Shown: positions 37,116-45,743, counted from the stretch's first letter. The stretch is DNA of 64,000 bases from Bacteroides luhongzhouii (GCF_009193295.2 NZ_CP059973.1:5642001-5706000); one strand, 5' to 3'. A program made the numbers and translations. Notes: generated by a model from the letters alone, not told the origin.

Positions 37116-37205
37116 TCGTTCCACAAATATGGAACGAAACAATAACAGATGTGGAACTAAAGGGAAACAACTGTGGAACTAAAAGTCAACAGTTGTAGAA
37201 CGAAT
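37116..37205 (+). repeat. Array of four GGAAC-type direct repeats in the HU-like gene leader
   Basis: GGAAC or GAAC cores occur at 37131 (TATGGAACGAAA), 37153 (TGTGGAACTAAA), 37174 (TGTGGAACTAAA) and 37197-37201 (TGTAGAACGAAT). Spacings are 21-23 bases, about two helical turns. The first is also half of a perfect inverted repeat TTCGTTCCA/TGGAACGAA at 37116-37138. All lie downstream of the predicted transcription start and upstream of the ATG at 37240, so they may be protein-binding sites or RNA elements. Confidence 0.6.
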
Positions 37206-37239
37206 TAACAGTAACTATAAAACCACTAAACATTAGTAT

Positions 37240-37839
37240 ATGAGTGCAATATATGACTTATTTGAGACTCCTAGTCCAAACAAAGAAGAGAAACAACCGC
37301 TACATGCCCGTATCGTCTCCAAAGGAACCGTAGATAAAGAAGAGTTCCTGGATCGCGTCCACAAATTTACCGGTATCAGCAGAAGTTTATTGGCAGGAGC
37401 CATGGAAGCCTTTGCCAATGAAGCACGAGATTTACTAGCCGACGGCTGGAATGTAGAAATGGGAAACTTCGGATTCTTCTCTACATCGTTGCAATGTCCG
37501 CCGGTTAAAGATAAAAAAGAAATTCGGGCAGCGTCTGTCCAAATGAAAAATATTAATTTCCGTGCAAGTCGTCCATTCAAGAAAGAAGTAGGCGACAAAA
37601 TGAGGCTGCAACGAGGAGAATCTATCACACGCCCTAAGAAAAATAGTATCTCCCGTGAGACGTGTCGCGACCGCCTCAACACATACTTGGAAAATCACCT
37701 ATTCATCAGCCGGACAGATTATAGCCATCTGACAGGACGAAATAAAAAAGTAGCTATTGAAGAATTAAATTCCTTTATCACTGACGGAATAATACGGAAA
37801 GAAGGGGTTGGAAAGTTGACTGTATATATAAAGGTATAA
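37240..37839 (+). CDS. HU-like DNA-binding protein with C-terminal extension
   Basis: 199 residues. The N-terminal ~120 residues follow the HU/IHF-type fold used by the Bacteroides HU-like family: helix-turn-helix dimer core (EEFLDRVHKFTGISRSLLAGAMEAFANEARDLLADGWNVEMGNFG over residues about 32-75), then the beta arm FFSTSLQCPPVKDKKEIRAASVQMKNINFRASRPF at about 76-110. The C-terminal part (about 135-199, SRTDYSHLTGRNKKVAIEELNSFITDG) looks like a winged-helix module, with a second DNA-contacting potential. It probably acts as an architectural or regulatory DNA-binding protein; target unknown. The long repeat-bearing leader suggests self-control. Confidence 0.75.
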   Translation: MSAIYDLFETPSPNKEEKQPLHARIVSKGTVDKEEFLDRVHKFTGISRSLLAGAMEAFANEARDLLADGWNVEMGNFGFFSTSLQCPPVKDKKEIRAASVQMKNINFRASRPFKKEVGDKMRLQRGESITRPKKNSISRETCRDRLNTYLENHLFISRTDYSHLTGRNKKVAIEELNSFITDGIIRKEGVGKLTVYIKV

Positions 37840-37878
37840 ACTCTCGGAACAAGTAGAATTGCCTATTTACCGCCTTAT

Positions 37879-37923
37879 CTTATCTACAAGATAAAACAAT
37901 AACATTTTTATCTTGTAGATAAG
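37879..37923. repeat. Perfect 18-bp inverted repeat between the two HU-like genes
   Basis: CTTATCTACAAGATAAAA and its exact reverse complement flank a 9-base loop. No T-tract follows on the plus strand, so it is not a standard terminator for the upstream gene. It could be an operator, an RNA stability element or a bidirectional transcription barrier. Confidence 0.7.
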
Positions 37924-37929
37924 AAGAAA

Positions 37930-38055
37930 ATGAGATTTCTGAAGCATGAAAACAAGGACAATAATGGAATGTGGATAAGAAAAAAACATTATGAACTACT
38001 TATTAAAGGAAAACTGATTGAAATACTCCCTATTTGGAAATGGCTCTTAAAGTAG
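37930..38055 (+). CDS. Possible 41-residue small protein
   Basis: A short open frame begins seven bases after the 18-bp inverted repeat: MRFLKHENKDNNGMWIRKKH, then a more hydrophobic half ending LIEILPIWKWLLK. It is basic with an amphipathic C-terminus. There is no recognised family, no clear promoter or ribosome-binding site, and Bacteroides genes often lack one. It may be chance; recorded because the 37840-38230 gap otherwise holds only the inverted repeat and the promoter of the second HU-like gene. Confidence 0.2.
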   Translation: MRFLKHENKDNNGMWIRKKHYELLIKGKLIEILPIWKWLLK

Positions 38056-38133
38056 AAAATCTAAGGATCTATAAATCAGAAGCATACAAACAAAATAAAT
38101 CAAAATGAATCAAAGTAAGTACATCTAAGACCG

Positions 38134-38171
38134 TTAAAGCACCTCCCCGAAAAGTGCCCATAGTATCTTTG
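38134..38171 (+). promoter_or_regulatory. Promoter of the second HU-like gene with shared TTAAAGCACCTC box
   Basis: TTAAAGCACCTC (38134-38145), 18-base spacer, TATCTTTG (38164-38171). Box and spacing are identical to the first HU-like gene's promoter, while the spacer sequence itself differs. Confidence 0.6.
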
Positions 38172-38230
38172 CATCGTGATCACAAAGAGAATTGATAACT
38201 AAAGTAACTAATTTAAAAAAACAAAAAACT

Positions 38231-38710
38231 ATGGCACTTAGATACGTCATTAAAAAAAGAACATTCGGCTTTGATAAAACTAAAGCTGAAAAGTATGTAG
38301 CACAAAATGTAATCACCAATACGGTGGATTTCAGAGATTTGTGCGAGGAAATCACTAAAGTCGGAATGGTTCCCAGTGGAGCGGTAAAATTTGTACTCGA
38401 TGCTTTGATCGATACATTAAATCTCAACCTTAGAAAAGGCATCTCTGTTCAATTAGGAGATTTCGGATGCTTCCGTCCTGGTATGAATTGCGAAAGTCAG
38501 GATACTGAAAAAGAGGTAGATAGCGATACGATACGCAGAGTGAAAATCATTTTCACTCCGGGCTACAAATTCAAAGAGATGCTAAGTAAAGTCAGTGTTC
38601 AAAAAGCGGTAGCTTCCGATGATGGTTCCATCAGCTCGGAACAACCGGACCCCAACCCGAATCCCAACCCGGATGACGGTAAAGGAGAAGCACCGGACCC
38701 GGCAGCATAA
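38231..38710 (+). CDS. HU-like DNA-binding protein with proline/aspartate-rich tail
   Basis: About 159 residues from MALRYVIKKRTFGFDKTKAE; the upstream in-frame ATG would add 13 residues from the leader and is less likely. The HU-like core spans about 1-120: DFRDLCEEITKVGMVPSGAVKFVLDALIDTLNLNLRKGISVQLGDFGCF over residues 35-85, then VDSDTIRRVKIIFTPGYKFKEML. The tail is a low-complexity acidic and proline-rich run (PNPNPNPDDGKGEAPDPAA), as in other Bacteroides HU-like proteins. Probably an architectural DNA-binding protein. It shares its promoter type with the HU-like gene 400 bases upstream. Confidence 0.8.
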   Translation: MALRYVIKKRTFGFDKTKAEKYVAQNVITNTVDFRDLCEEITKVGMVPSGAVKFVLDALIDTLNLNLRKGISVQLGDFGCFRPGMNCESQDTEKEVDSDTIRRVKIIFTPGYKFKEMLSKVSVQKAVASDDGSISSEQPDPNPNPNPDDGKGEAPDPAA

Positions 38711-38735
38711 GATTAATCATCAGCCTTTAAAAGCA

Positions 38736-38772
38736 GGAAAACAGTACCCGCCTACGGGCGGATACTGTTTCC
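38736..38772 (+). other. Strong GC-rich hairpin after the second HU-like gene
   Basis: GGAAAACAGTACCCGCC pairs with GGCGGATACTGTTTCC (one mismatch, one bulge) around a TACG-type loop. It lacks a U-tract; it may terminate by another route or protect the 3' end. Confidence 0.55.
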
Positions 38773-38852
38773 CAAAGTATTCCTGTAAAAGACTTGACAA
38801 CGCCTTTTTTATTTTGTATCTTTACAACATCTTAAAACATTAAAATATCAAC

Positions 38853-39095
38853 ATGAAAGAATTGCCAGAAGAAGAAGAAATTCCGTTTCGCATTAAAACT
38901 TATAAGAAAAAGGAATTGGCTTGTATGTACAATCCGAACATTACACCCCGTTGCGCCATACGCATATTCACCAAATGGATTAAAATAAATAAAGAACTGC
39001 TCCGGTTGTTGACTGCCACAGGTTATCATCCGCGTACACGAACTTTTACTCCCCGACAGGTACAAATCATAACCAGTATTCTGGACATTCCATAG
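38853..39095 (+). CDS. DUF4248 family protein
   Basis: 80 residues, MKELPEEEEIPFRIKTYKKK, then ELACMYNPNITPRCAIRIFTKWIK and a C-terminal helix, matching the small DUF4248 family that in Bacteroides commonly accompanies HU-like DNA-binding genes near capsule loci and mobile-element remnants. The sequence ELACMYNP...ALRxFxxWI resembles a helix-turn-helix excisionase-like fold, but function is unknown. A promoter with TTGAC and TATCTTTA lies about 30-60 bases upstream. Its last codons (ITSILDIP and stop) form the left arm of the following terminator. Confidence 0.8.
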   Translation: MKELPEEEEIPFRIKTYKKKELACMYNPNITPRCAIRIFTKWIKINKELLRLLTATGYHPRTRTFTPRQVQIITSILDIP

Positions 39096-39115
39096 GAATG
39101 TCCAGAATACTGGTT
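39071..39115. terminator. Perfect 21-bp bidirectional terminator overlapping the DUF4248 stop codon
   Basis: AACCAGTATTCTGGACATTC plus one C pairs exactly with its reverse complement around an ATA loop, followed by TTTTAT on the plus side and preceded by an A-containing stretch. It separates DUF4248 from the convergent efflux operon. The left arm is coding sequence. Confidence 0.85.
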
Positions 39116-39118
39116 TTA

Positions 39119-40489
39119 TCACTGCAGTTGTCCCGCCGCTTTCAAATAAGCCACATAATTCACATACAATTGGAAATGAGCATCCACTTTCGTCTGATAA
39201 GCCTGCTGCCAGAGCACTTGCGCTTCCAGATAATCCGAAAGTGTTTCCAGCCCCACTTCATATTGTTTACCACTGACTTTCATATTCTCCTCTGCTTGTT
39301 CCAGCGAACGCTCGGAAAGCTCCGTTTCCAGCCGGGACTCATCCAGATTATTGGCAGCCTGCATCAATTCCAGCAACATTTTTTCATTGGCATTTTCCTG
39401 TTCAAGACGGACTTGCTCCAACTTCACTTTGGCAGACTTTACTTTATTGGTACGTTCGCCAAAATGAAACAGAGGGACAGAAACATTCAGGAATACAGAA
39501 AAAGCACCCTTTTTCATCAAAGTTTCATCATTGACTTCCAACCCATGAAGATAATCATAACTACCTCTGACACCGATACGCGGTAACAGTTCACTACGAT
39601 TCAGCCTTACCTCCTGCTCGGCAATGGCTATTTGTTTGTTCAAGATTCCATATTCGGGACGGGCGGTAATGTCAGAAACCTGCACTTTCCACTCCTTCTC
39701 CACTTCCGGAAAATCATCAGATATATCAATCCGCGTCGTCAAAGGGCGTCCGATGTAATGACAGAGATTCATACTTGCAAGACGGAGGGCATTATCAGCC
39801 TTTCGCAAAGAGAGTTCACTCTCATTGAGCTTCACTTGCACTTTCAGCACATCATTCTGCGGTTTCATGCCATGCCGGTGAGCACTCTCTACATTTTTGG
39901 AAAGTTCCGTCAGTAAGGCATGATATTTTTCCGCAACTTTTCTCATTTCCTTCGCTTTCACTAACTGCACGTATGCCTTATCCGTATTCAGAATAACTTC
40001 CGAAGTAGTCAAAACTTCATTCAAGTGTGCCATTTCTTTTCCCAACAGTGACATCTTATAGGCAGCACGGATTTTTCCACCCATATAAAGAGGCTGTTCC
40101 ACTTGTATACCACCCGAATAAACAGTTCCGACTTTATAGTCCAGATTCAGTCCGGGAAAATAAGCGAAACCACTCGATACCAGTTCTCCGGTGGCAGGAT
40201 TGGGCAGGAAAACCGGAAGGTTTCCTCCCGGAACTCCGAGACTTCCATCCGCTGTGCTATAAACACCTGTTCCGTTGGCTGTAAAATTAGGAAAGAAATT
40301 GGCTTTATAACTAAGAGACATCAATCGGGCAGCTTCCGTCTGTTTATTAGCGGCAGCCATATCCTTATTATATTTCAGTGCCATTTCACGGCATTGCGCC
40401 AGACTTAGTTTTTCTTGCGCGGCAAGAGAAACCGACAGGCCGAACAATATACCCGCTACACTAATGGCTACAAGAATTTCTTTTTTCAT
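39119..40489 (-). CDS. TolC-family outer-membrane efflux channel
   Basis: 456 residues with a signal peptide (1-24, ending LAAQEKLSLAQC) and two repeats of the OEP fold. These are long alternating helices with KYNKDMAAANKQTEAARLMSLSYKANFFPNF near the start and YEVGLETLSDYLEAQVLWQQAYQTKVDAHFQLYVNYVAYL near the end, each spread over residues about 38-70 and 410-450. It forms the trimeric exit duct for the adaptor and pump encoded upstream, overlapping the pump gene by four bases. Last gene of the operon. Confidence 0.92.
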   Translation of the reverse strand: MKKEILVAISVAGILFGLSVSLAAQEKLSLAQCREMALKYNKDMAAANKQTEAARLMSLSYKANFFPNFTANGTGVYSTADGSLGVPGGNLPVFLPNPATGELVSSGFAYFPGLNLDYKVGTVYSGGIQVEQPLYMGGKIRAAYKMSLLGKEMAHLNEVLTTSEVILNTDKAYVQLVKAKEMRKVAEKYHALLTELSKNVESAHRHGMKPQNDVLKVQVKLNESELSLRKADNALRLASMNLCHYIGRPLTTRIDISDDFPEVEKEWKVQVSDITARPEYGILNKQIAIAEQEVRLNRSELLPRIGVRGSYDYLHGLEVNDETLMKKGAFSVFLNVSVPLFHFGERTNKVKSAKVKLEQVRLEQENANEKMLLELMQAANNLDESRLETELSERSLEQAEENMKVSGKQYEVGLETLSDYLEAQVLWQQAYQTKVDAHFQLYVNYVAYLKAAGQLQ

Positions 40490-43400
40490 TTGTCTGTCTT
40501 TTTTATATGAAAGAATAATGCATACAAAATCGGGATAAAAAGCAACGTTATCAACGTGCCGAACAATAACCCACCCATGATAGAAGCTGCCAGCGAACCG
40601 AACATGGCATCCGGCAGCAATGGAATCATTCCCAAAATCGTAGTCAGCGAAGCCATCATCACGGGACGGAGACGGCTCTGCGAACTGTCTATCAATGCCG
40701 TCACAGGTTCTACTCCCTGATTAATTTGCAAAGTGATCTCATCCATCAAAACAATACCGTTCTTGATAATCATACCGATCAATCCCAATGTACCGACGAT
40801 AGCCACAAAGTTGAATGTCTTCCCGGTAAGCAGCATTACGGCAACAACACCGACAAACACCAACGGAATAGTACAGAAGATGATAACCGGTTTCCGGTAA
40901 TCTTTGAACAGCATAATCAGAATAGAAATCATCAGAATGATAGCAAACGGAAAGTTCTTGAACAGATATTGCATTGACTTTGTACTGGCGTTCCTCTCGC
41001 CTTGCCATTGAAGCTGGTATCCGTCAGGCAACGGAATCTGTTCAATCTGTGTGGCAATGGATTGCCGTGCCTTCTCCGTTTCTACCCCCGGAACAGGAGA
41101 ACATTGCACCCGTTGGCTGCGCTGTCCGTTATAACGGGGAACCACCGGATCTTCCCACTTCACATCAATCCGCTTACTGATTTGTTTTAACGGAGTTGTT
41201 CCCATCAACGTTTCCACCAGTTCATCTTTTGATAGTGTTCCTGTCTTCAGCTTCATCATCATTTCCTGTGTCAGCAAACCGTTCAGAGAAGGAAGAGACG
41301 AGAATATCTGCGTATTGTCCAGGTTTTCAATCGGATTTCCGTGTTCGTCCAGACAACGCAAGTAGATATTATCTTTGTGAATACCTTCGTAGAAGGACCC
41401 GATAGGGATACCACTGGTAGCTGTCAGTAAAGAAAGGCTTACATCATTCCGGCTCAATCCGATAGCACGTGCCGCAGGCTGGTCATATTCGATAGTCAGT
41501 ACCGGGATTTGTGGTTCCCAGTCCGTGGTAATCAGGTAAACATCCTGGCAATTCTCCATAATCTTGCGGGCACTATCCGCCAACTGATGCAAAACAGCAG
41601 GATCAGGACCGGTAAATTGCGCTTCAATGGGGTATTTTTTGAACATCAGGTTGTAACGATTCATCTTTACGTAAGCATCCGGATAATGTTGCGAAAGATA
41701 TTGTTGAATTTCCGCCATGTTATCCACCAAATCGTCGGGAGAGGTGAAGTCGATAATCAGTTCACCGTAAGATAAGGAAGGATTGGCTACGTTACGTACC
41801 AAGTTATAACGGGCAGGAGTACCACCGATGGAAGCAGTGACGTGTGTGACTTCCGGACGCTTTTTCAGGTAAGTTTCGATTTCCTCCAAGTCACGGGCCA
41901 CGCGAGTGGAGTTAGTTCCTTCCGGCAATTTATATTCCATATAAAGCTGGTCGTAGACCATATCCGGGAAAAAGCCCTGTTTCATAAAACGATAACTGAA
42001 AGCCGAAAGCAAAACCAAAGCAATCATTGTAAACACAAAACTCCAACGATGCGCCAGGCTGAATTTCAACAATGAACGGAGCACGGCATAAATCTTCCCT
42101 TCATACACACGCTTTCCGACAGCAGTAGTTGCCGCAGAGATTTCCGGATGCAGAATCCGGTCAGCCATCAACGGAACGTGCACCAAAGCCAGCACCCAGC
42201 TAAGCAACAGGGAAACAGCGAGTACAATAAACAAATCGCGCGTATAGACACCTGCCGTATCAGGCGACATGAAGATAGGAAGAAAAGCGATGATGGCAAT
42301 CAGAGTAGCTCCCAGCAGAGGCATCGCTGTCTGCCGTCCGATGGCAGTCATTGCTTCCATCCGGCTCTTCCCGGCTTTCAAATCTACCAAAATACCGTCG
42401 ATGATAACAATCGCGTTATCCACCAGCATCCCCATCGCAAGCACGAACGAGGCCAATGAAACACGCTGCATCGTACCATCCATAAAATAAAGGAACAGGA
42501 AGGAACCAAATACCGTCACTACCAGGCTGATACCGATAATCACCCCGCTCTTGAATCCCATAGCAATCATCAGAATAACAACTACGATAATCACGGATTC
42601 TATCAGATTAAGAATGAACGTCCCCAACGAAGTGCCTACGCGTTCCGGCTGATAGAAAACCTTATGACACTCTACTCCTGCCGGAAGACGTTCAGCCTTT
42701 AGTTGCTCCAGTTTCTTTTCCACCCGATGCCCCACTTTGATAATGTCGGCATCCGGAGAAGCAGCCACCATGATTCCTATCGCACGCTGGCGGTCATAAA
42801 ACAATTCGTTGCGGGTAGGATCTTCATAATCCTTCTCAATACGGGCTATGTCGCTCAACCGCAACTGATCGGCATCATGCCCCTGAATCAGCATACGACC
42901 AATATCCTCTACCGTCTTAAACTTATCACTGACTGTCACCCGGATACGATTATCGCCATTATCATAATAACCAGTATAAGTAGTTTGGTTCTGCCCGTTC
43001 AATGTGGCTAGCACTTCGGCGGGTTTCACACCCAAGTTGGCCATCCGGTCTTGCAGGAGAGAGATGTTAATACATTCAGGACGTTTACCGTATAAGTCAA
43101 CGCGCTCCACCCCATCCAGTTCGCTGACTTCACGTTTCACCAGTTCTGAATAATCAGACAGTTCCCTGTCGGAAAGCCCGTCGCCCGTCAAAGCGAAAAA
43201 CATTCCGTAGACATTGCCGAAATCATCTTTTACAATAGAAGGACTGGCACCTTCGGGAAGTTCTGCCTGTGCGTTCGCCACCTTACGACGCAACAAATCC
43301 CAGCATTGCTCTACGTCCGTCTCTTTGACAGTCGTTTTCAGTTCTACCTGAATCAAAGAGAGATCATTGTAGGAATAACTTTCCACATTATCTATATTCC

Positions 43401-43626
43401 CCATAGAGCGGATATTCTTCTCCAGCACATCCGTCACTTCCAACTCTACCTGATGTGCAGACGCGCCGGGATAGGTAGTGACTACCATTGCGAGCTTTAC
43501 CGTTATTTCAGGATCTTCCAGTTTACTCATTTCATAACTGGAATAGGCTCCTCCTACAATCAGTACGGCAATCAGGAAGTAGATTAACTTCTTGTTTTCA
43601 AACGCCCATTTACTAATATCAATCAT
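40486..43626 (-). CDS. RND-family efflux pump, inner-membrane subunit
   Basis: 1046 residues with the twelve-helix RND plan and two large periplasmic loops. The N-terminus IDISKWAFENKKLIYFLIAVLIVGGAYS opens the first helix. Helix four carries LAMGMLVDNAIVIIDGI, which keeps one of the two AcrB-type proton-relay aspartates, the second being asparagine as in many group members. Helix ten/eleven has GTLGLIGMIIKNGIVLMDEI. It expels substrates using proton flow. No CusA-type methionine cluster was noticed, so drugs or bile-type amphiphiles are more likely than metal ions, but the substrate is unknown. Confidence 0.93.
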   Translation of the reverse strand: MIDISKWAFENKKLIYFLIAVLIVGGAYSSYEMSKLEDPEITVKLAMVVTTYPGASAHQVELEVTDVLEKNIRSMGNIDNVESYSYNDLSLIQVELKTTVKETDVEQCWDLLRRKVANAQAELPEGASPSIVKDDFGNVYGMFFALTGDGLSDRELSDYSELVKREVSELDGVERVDLYGKRPECINISLLQDRMANLGVKPAEVLATLNGQNQTTYTGYYDNGDNRIRVTVSDKFKTVEDIGRMLIQGHDADQLRLSDIARIEKDYEDPTRNELFYDRQRAIGIMVAASPDADIIKVGHRVEKKLEQLKAERLPAGVECHKVFYQPERVGTSLGTFILNLIESVIIVVVILMIAMGFKSGVIIGISLVVTVFGSFLFLYFMDGTMQRVSLASFVLAMGMLVDNAIVIIDGILVDLKAGKSRMEAMTAIGRQTAMPLLGATLIAIIAFLPIFMSPDTAGVYTRDLFIVLAVSLLLSWVLALVHVPLMADRILHPEISAATTAVGKRVYEGKIYAVLRSLLKFSLAHRWSFVFTMIALVLLSAFSYRFMKQGFFPDMVYDQLYMEYKLPEGTNSTRVARDLEEIETYLKKRPEVTHVTASIGGTPARYNLVRNVANPSLSYGELIIDFTSPDDLVDNMAEIQQYLSQHYPDAYVKMNRYNLMFKKYPIEAQFTGPDPAVLHQLADSARKIMENCQDVYLITTDWEPQIPVLTIEYDQPAARAIGLSRNDVSLSLLTATSGIPIGSFYEGIHKDNIYLRCLDEHGNPIENLDNTQIFSSLPSLNGLLTQEMMMKLKTGTLSKDELVETLMGTTPLKQISKRIDVKWEDPVVPRYNGQRSQRVQCSPVPGVETEKARQSIATQIEQIPLPDGYQLQWQGERNASTKSMQYLFKNFPFAIILMISILIMLFKDYRKPVIIFCTIPLVFVGVVAVMLLTGKTFNFVAIVGTLGLIGMIIKNGIVLMDEITLQINQGVEPVTALIDSSQSRLRPVMMASLTTILGMIPLLPDAMFGSLAASIMGGLLFGTLITLLFIPILYALFFHIKKTDK

Positions 43627-44693
43627 AACAGTCCTCCCACATTGGTTTCAGTAGCCGGAAGAAGCGGTTCCACCTGTTCTCCCTCTTTTACATGGTGTAC
43701 TCCCGAAGCGACAACCAAATCACCGGGATTCACTTTGTCTGAAGTAATCAGGCACCTACCGTCACTAAGCAGACGAGTGACGGTCACATCACAACGGCGG
43801 ACAACATGACTGGAAGCATCATAAAGCAAGATACTCGTACGCCCGTTCTCACGAAGAATCGCTCCACCGGGAACCGACAGGTTACACGCATCTCCTTCAC
43901 TGCATTCGATAGTCACCATTGTATTCATGCCGGGCGATGGAACTGCCTGCTTATCTTCTTTTTTCAGTTGAAGCCGCATGGTGTACAACTGATTGGCATT
44001 TGCCTTAGGGGTGACACTAATCAGTTCCAAAGCATATCTTTGATGAGGATAAATATCGAATGTACAATAGTAGCGGGTAAACTGCTGTCGACGAATATAT
44101 TCCACTGCCGGAAGATTAATTTCCACTTCCGGGCTTCCCTCACTGATGATGGAAACGACGGGCATGCCGGCAGCTACTGTTTCATGGGAATCAAAAAGAC
44201 GTTTCTGTATATATCCGCTAAAAGGAGCATACAAACGGGTGTATGCCAACTGGTCTTTAGCATGATTATATTTAGCGGTAATCTGCCTCAATCCGTACAC
44301 GGCCTTATCGTTAGCATCCGGTGTCGTCACATTTTCCTTATAAAGCGCCATCACCCGTTCCGCCTCCGCTTTCACACTTTGATATTCTGCTTCTGCCGCA
44401 TCCAACTGAATCTGATAATCCGTCGGATCCAATTCGGCCAATAATTGCCCTTTACGCACATAAGCACCGTCATTTACATGCATATACTGAATAGTACCAC
44501 TCACCCGGAAGGACAGACTTATATCCTGTGCCGCTTTCACCCGTCCCGGAAACTGCAAAGCTATTTGTCTGTCGGCAGAAAGTACGGTATCAATCTTCAC
44601 TGCCGGCTTACTGTCTGTGTTTTGTACACGTTGCCCACACGAAGTCAACAGAACTGCTAAAAATCCTGTTAATAAGAAGTCTAATCGTCTCAT
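43623..44693 (-). CDS. RND efflux periplasmic adaptor (membrane fusion protein)
   Basis: 356 residues with lipobox LLTSC (Cys about 19). Lipoyl/barrel-sandwich halves are ISLSFRVSGTIQYMHVNDGAYVRKGQLLAELDPTDYQIQLDAAE (residues about 53-97) and, after the helical hairpin, YAPFSGYIQKRLFDSHETVAAGMPVVSI. A beta-barrel and membrane-proximal domain complete the MFP fold. It bridges the pump to the TolC-type channel. First gene of the operon; a TACTTTTG box lies about 25 bases upstream on the minus strand (44719-44726). Confidence 0.92.
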   Translation of the reverse strand: MRRLDFLLTGFLAVLLTSCGQRVQNTDSKPAVKIDTVLSADRQIALQFPGRVKAAQDISLSFRVSGTIQYMHVNDGAYVRKGQLLAELDPTDYQIQLDAAEAEYQSVKAEAERVMALYKENVTTPDANDKAVYGLRQITAKYNHAKDQLAYTRLYAPFSGYIQKRLFDSHETVAAGMPVVSIISEGSPEVEINLPAVEYIRRQQFTRYYCTFDIYPHQRYALELISVTPKANANQLYTMRLQLKKEDKQAVPSPGMNTMVTIECSEGDACNLSVPGGAILRENGRTSILLYDASSHVVRRCDVTVTRLLSDGRCLITSDKVNPGDLVVASGVHHVKEGEQVEPLLPATETNVGGLL

Positions 44694-44718
44694 ATTTTCA
44701 CTTGTTAGTTAGTTGCCA

Positions 44719-44726
44719 CAAAAGTA
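44719..44726 (-). promoter_or_regulatory. -7 box of the efflux operon promoter
   Basis: TACTTTTG on the minus strand, in the 180-base gap to the divergent AraC gene. A possible plus-strand promoter for that gene (TTTG 44811, 21 bases, TTACTTTG 44836) lies in the same gap. Confidence 0.45.
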
Positions 44727-44873
44727 TCCCAAGCAAACATGAAGAGAAAGGTTGATTTAGACGGAATATTGTTCTATTTGTACGTTACCTAAGATAAAAA
44801 GCCGAAATAGTTTGCTATTTGTATTTATTTGTTTATTACTTTGTAAGGAAATTCATTTCAACGAAAAAGGAAT

Positions 44874-45743
44874 ATGGAACCACTGATGCCATTCAAGTAT
44901 GTTATAATATCTCCAGAAGATACTTCCATGAAAGAAGGATGCATTATTTCCGAATTCAACCAATGCGGACTTTTCCTCTGCCAGAAAGGACAGGCAGAAA
45001 TCCTGTTGGGAGGTAGGCCATACCAGATTAACAAAAGGAATCTTTTCATATATACTGCAGCCAACCTTCTACAGATACGCCAAAGAAGCGCAGACCTGGA
45101 AGGAATCATGATAGAGGTCGATCTGGATTATGTCATACCAATAGTAAACAAAGTAGCCAACTCGGAGAACTTGCTTTATTTGCGGGAAAATCCCTGTCTG
45201 TCGCTTTCCGAAGAGCAATATACATTTGTAGAGAACTTACTCAAATCTGTAGAAAAACGAATTAACAGGGAGAATATCTGTAACAGTTCCCGACAGAAAC
45301 AATATTTAATTTCTGAATTAATCAAATCCTGGGGACAAGTGATATGCTATGAGTTATTAAATATCTATTTCAACAACGAACCGCAAACACCACTACCACA
45401 AGATAAAAAGGATAGGATTTTCCAAAATTTCATGATTACCCTCTATCGATATTATCATCAGGAACGGGATGTTACTTTCTATGCAAACAAGCAATGTCTG
45501 TCTGCCCGATATTTTTCTTCCGTCATCAAGGAGAAATCAGGGAGCAGTGCTTTGCAGTGGATTATACAGAATGTCATTACAGAAGCCAAATATCTGCTCG
45601 ATAATACCGATTTAAGTATTAAGGAAATAGCGACCAAGCTCAACTTCCCCACACAATCATTCTTCGGAAAATATTTCAAGCAGTATGTCGGCATATCTCC
45701 TAAAGAATATCGGAACAAAAAGATAGGACTGTTGCCTTCTTGA
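44874..45743 (+). CDS. AraC-family transcriptional regulator
   Basis: 289 residues. The N-terminal cupin-like sensing part (about 10-120) includes GLFLCQKGQAEILLGGRPYQINKRNLFIYT. The C-terminal double helix-turn-helix (about 190-285) includes CLSARYFSSVIKEKSGSSALQWI, then DLSIKEIATKLNFPTQSFFGKYFKQYVGISPKEYRNK over residues about 240-282. Divergent from the efflux operon across 180 bases, so it most likely controls that operon, possibly in response to a pump substrate. Effector unknown. Confidence 0.9.
   Translation: MEPLMPFKYVIISPEDTSMKEGCIISEFNQCGLFLCQKGQAEILLGGRPYQINKRNLFIYTAANLLQIRQRSADLEGIMIEVDLDYVIPIVNKVANSENLLYLRENPCLSLSEEQYTFVENLLKSVEKRINRENICNSSRQKQYLISELIKSWGQVICYELLNIYFNNEPQTPLPQDKKDRIFQNFMITLYRYYHQERDVTFYANKQCLSARYFSSVIKEKSGSSALQWIIQNVITEAKYLLDNTDLSIKEIATKLNFPTQSFFGKYFKQYVGISPKEYRNKKIGLLPS

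Noticed and set aside
37116..37205. Evenly spaced repeats as a possible CRISPR array
   Set aside because: Repeat units are only about 12 bases, number four, have no spacer-like diversity of 30 or more bases, and no cas genes are nearby.
35841..39095. Integrated phage or conjugative element
   Set aside because: DUF4248 and HU-like genes often travel with such elements, but no integrase, transposase, capsid, relaxase or attachment repeats are present here.
43806..44444. 212-codon plus-strand frame opposite the efflux adaptor
   Set aside because: The adaptor's lipoyl and barrel motifs cover the same DNA; the antisense protein has no coherent features.
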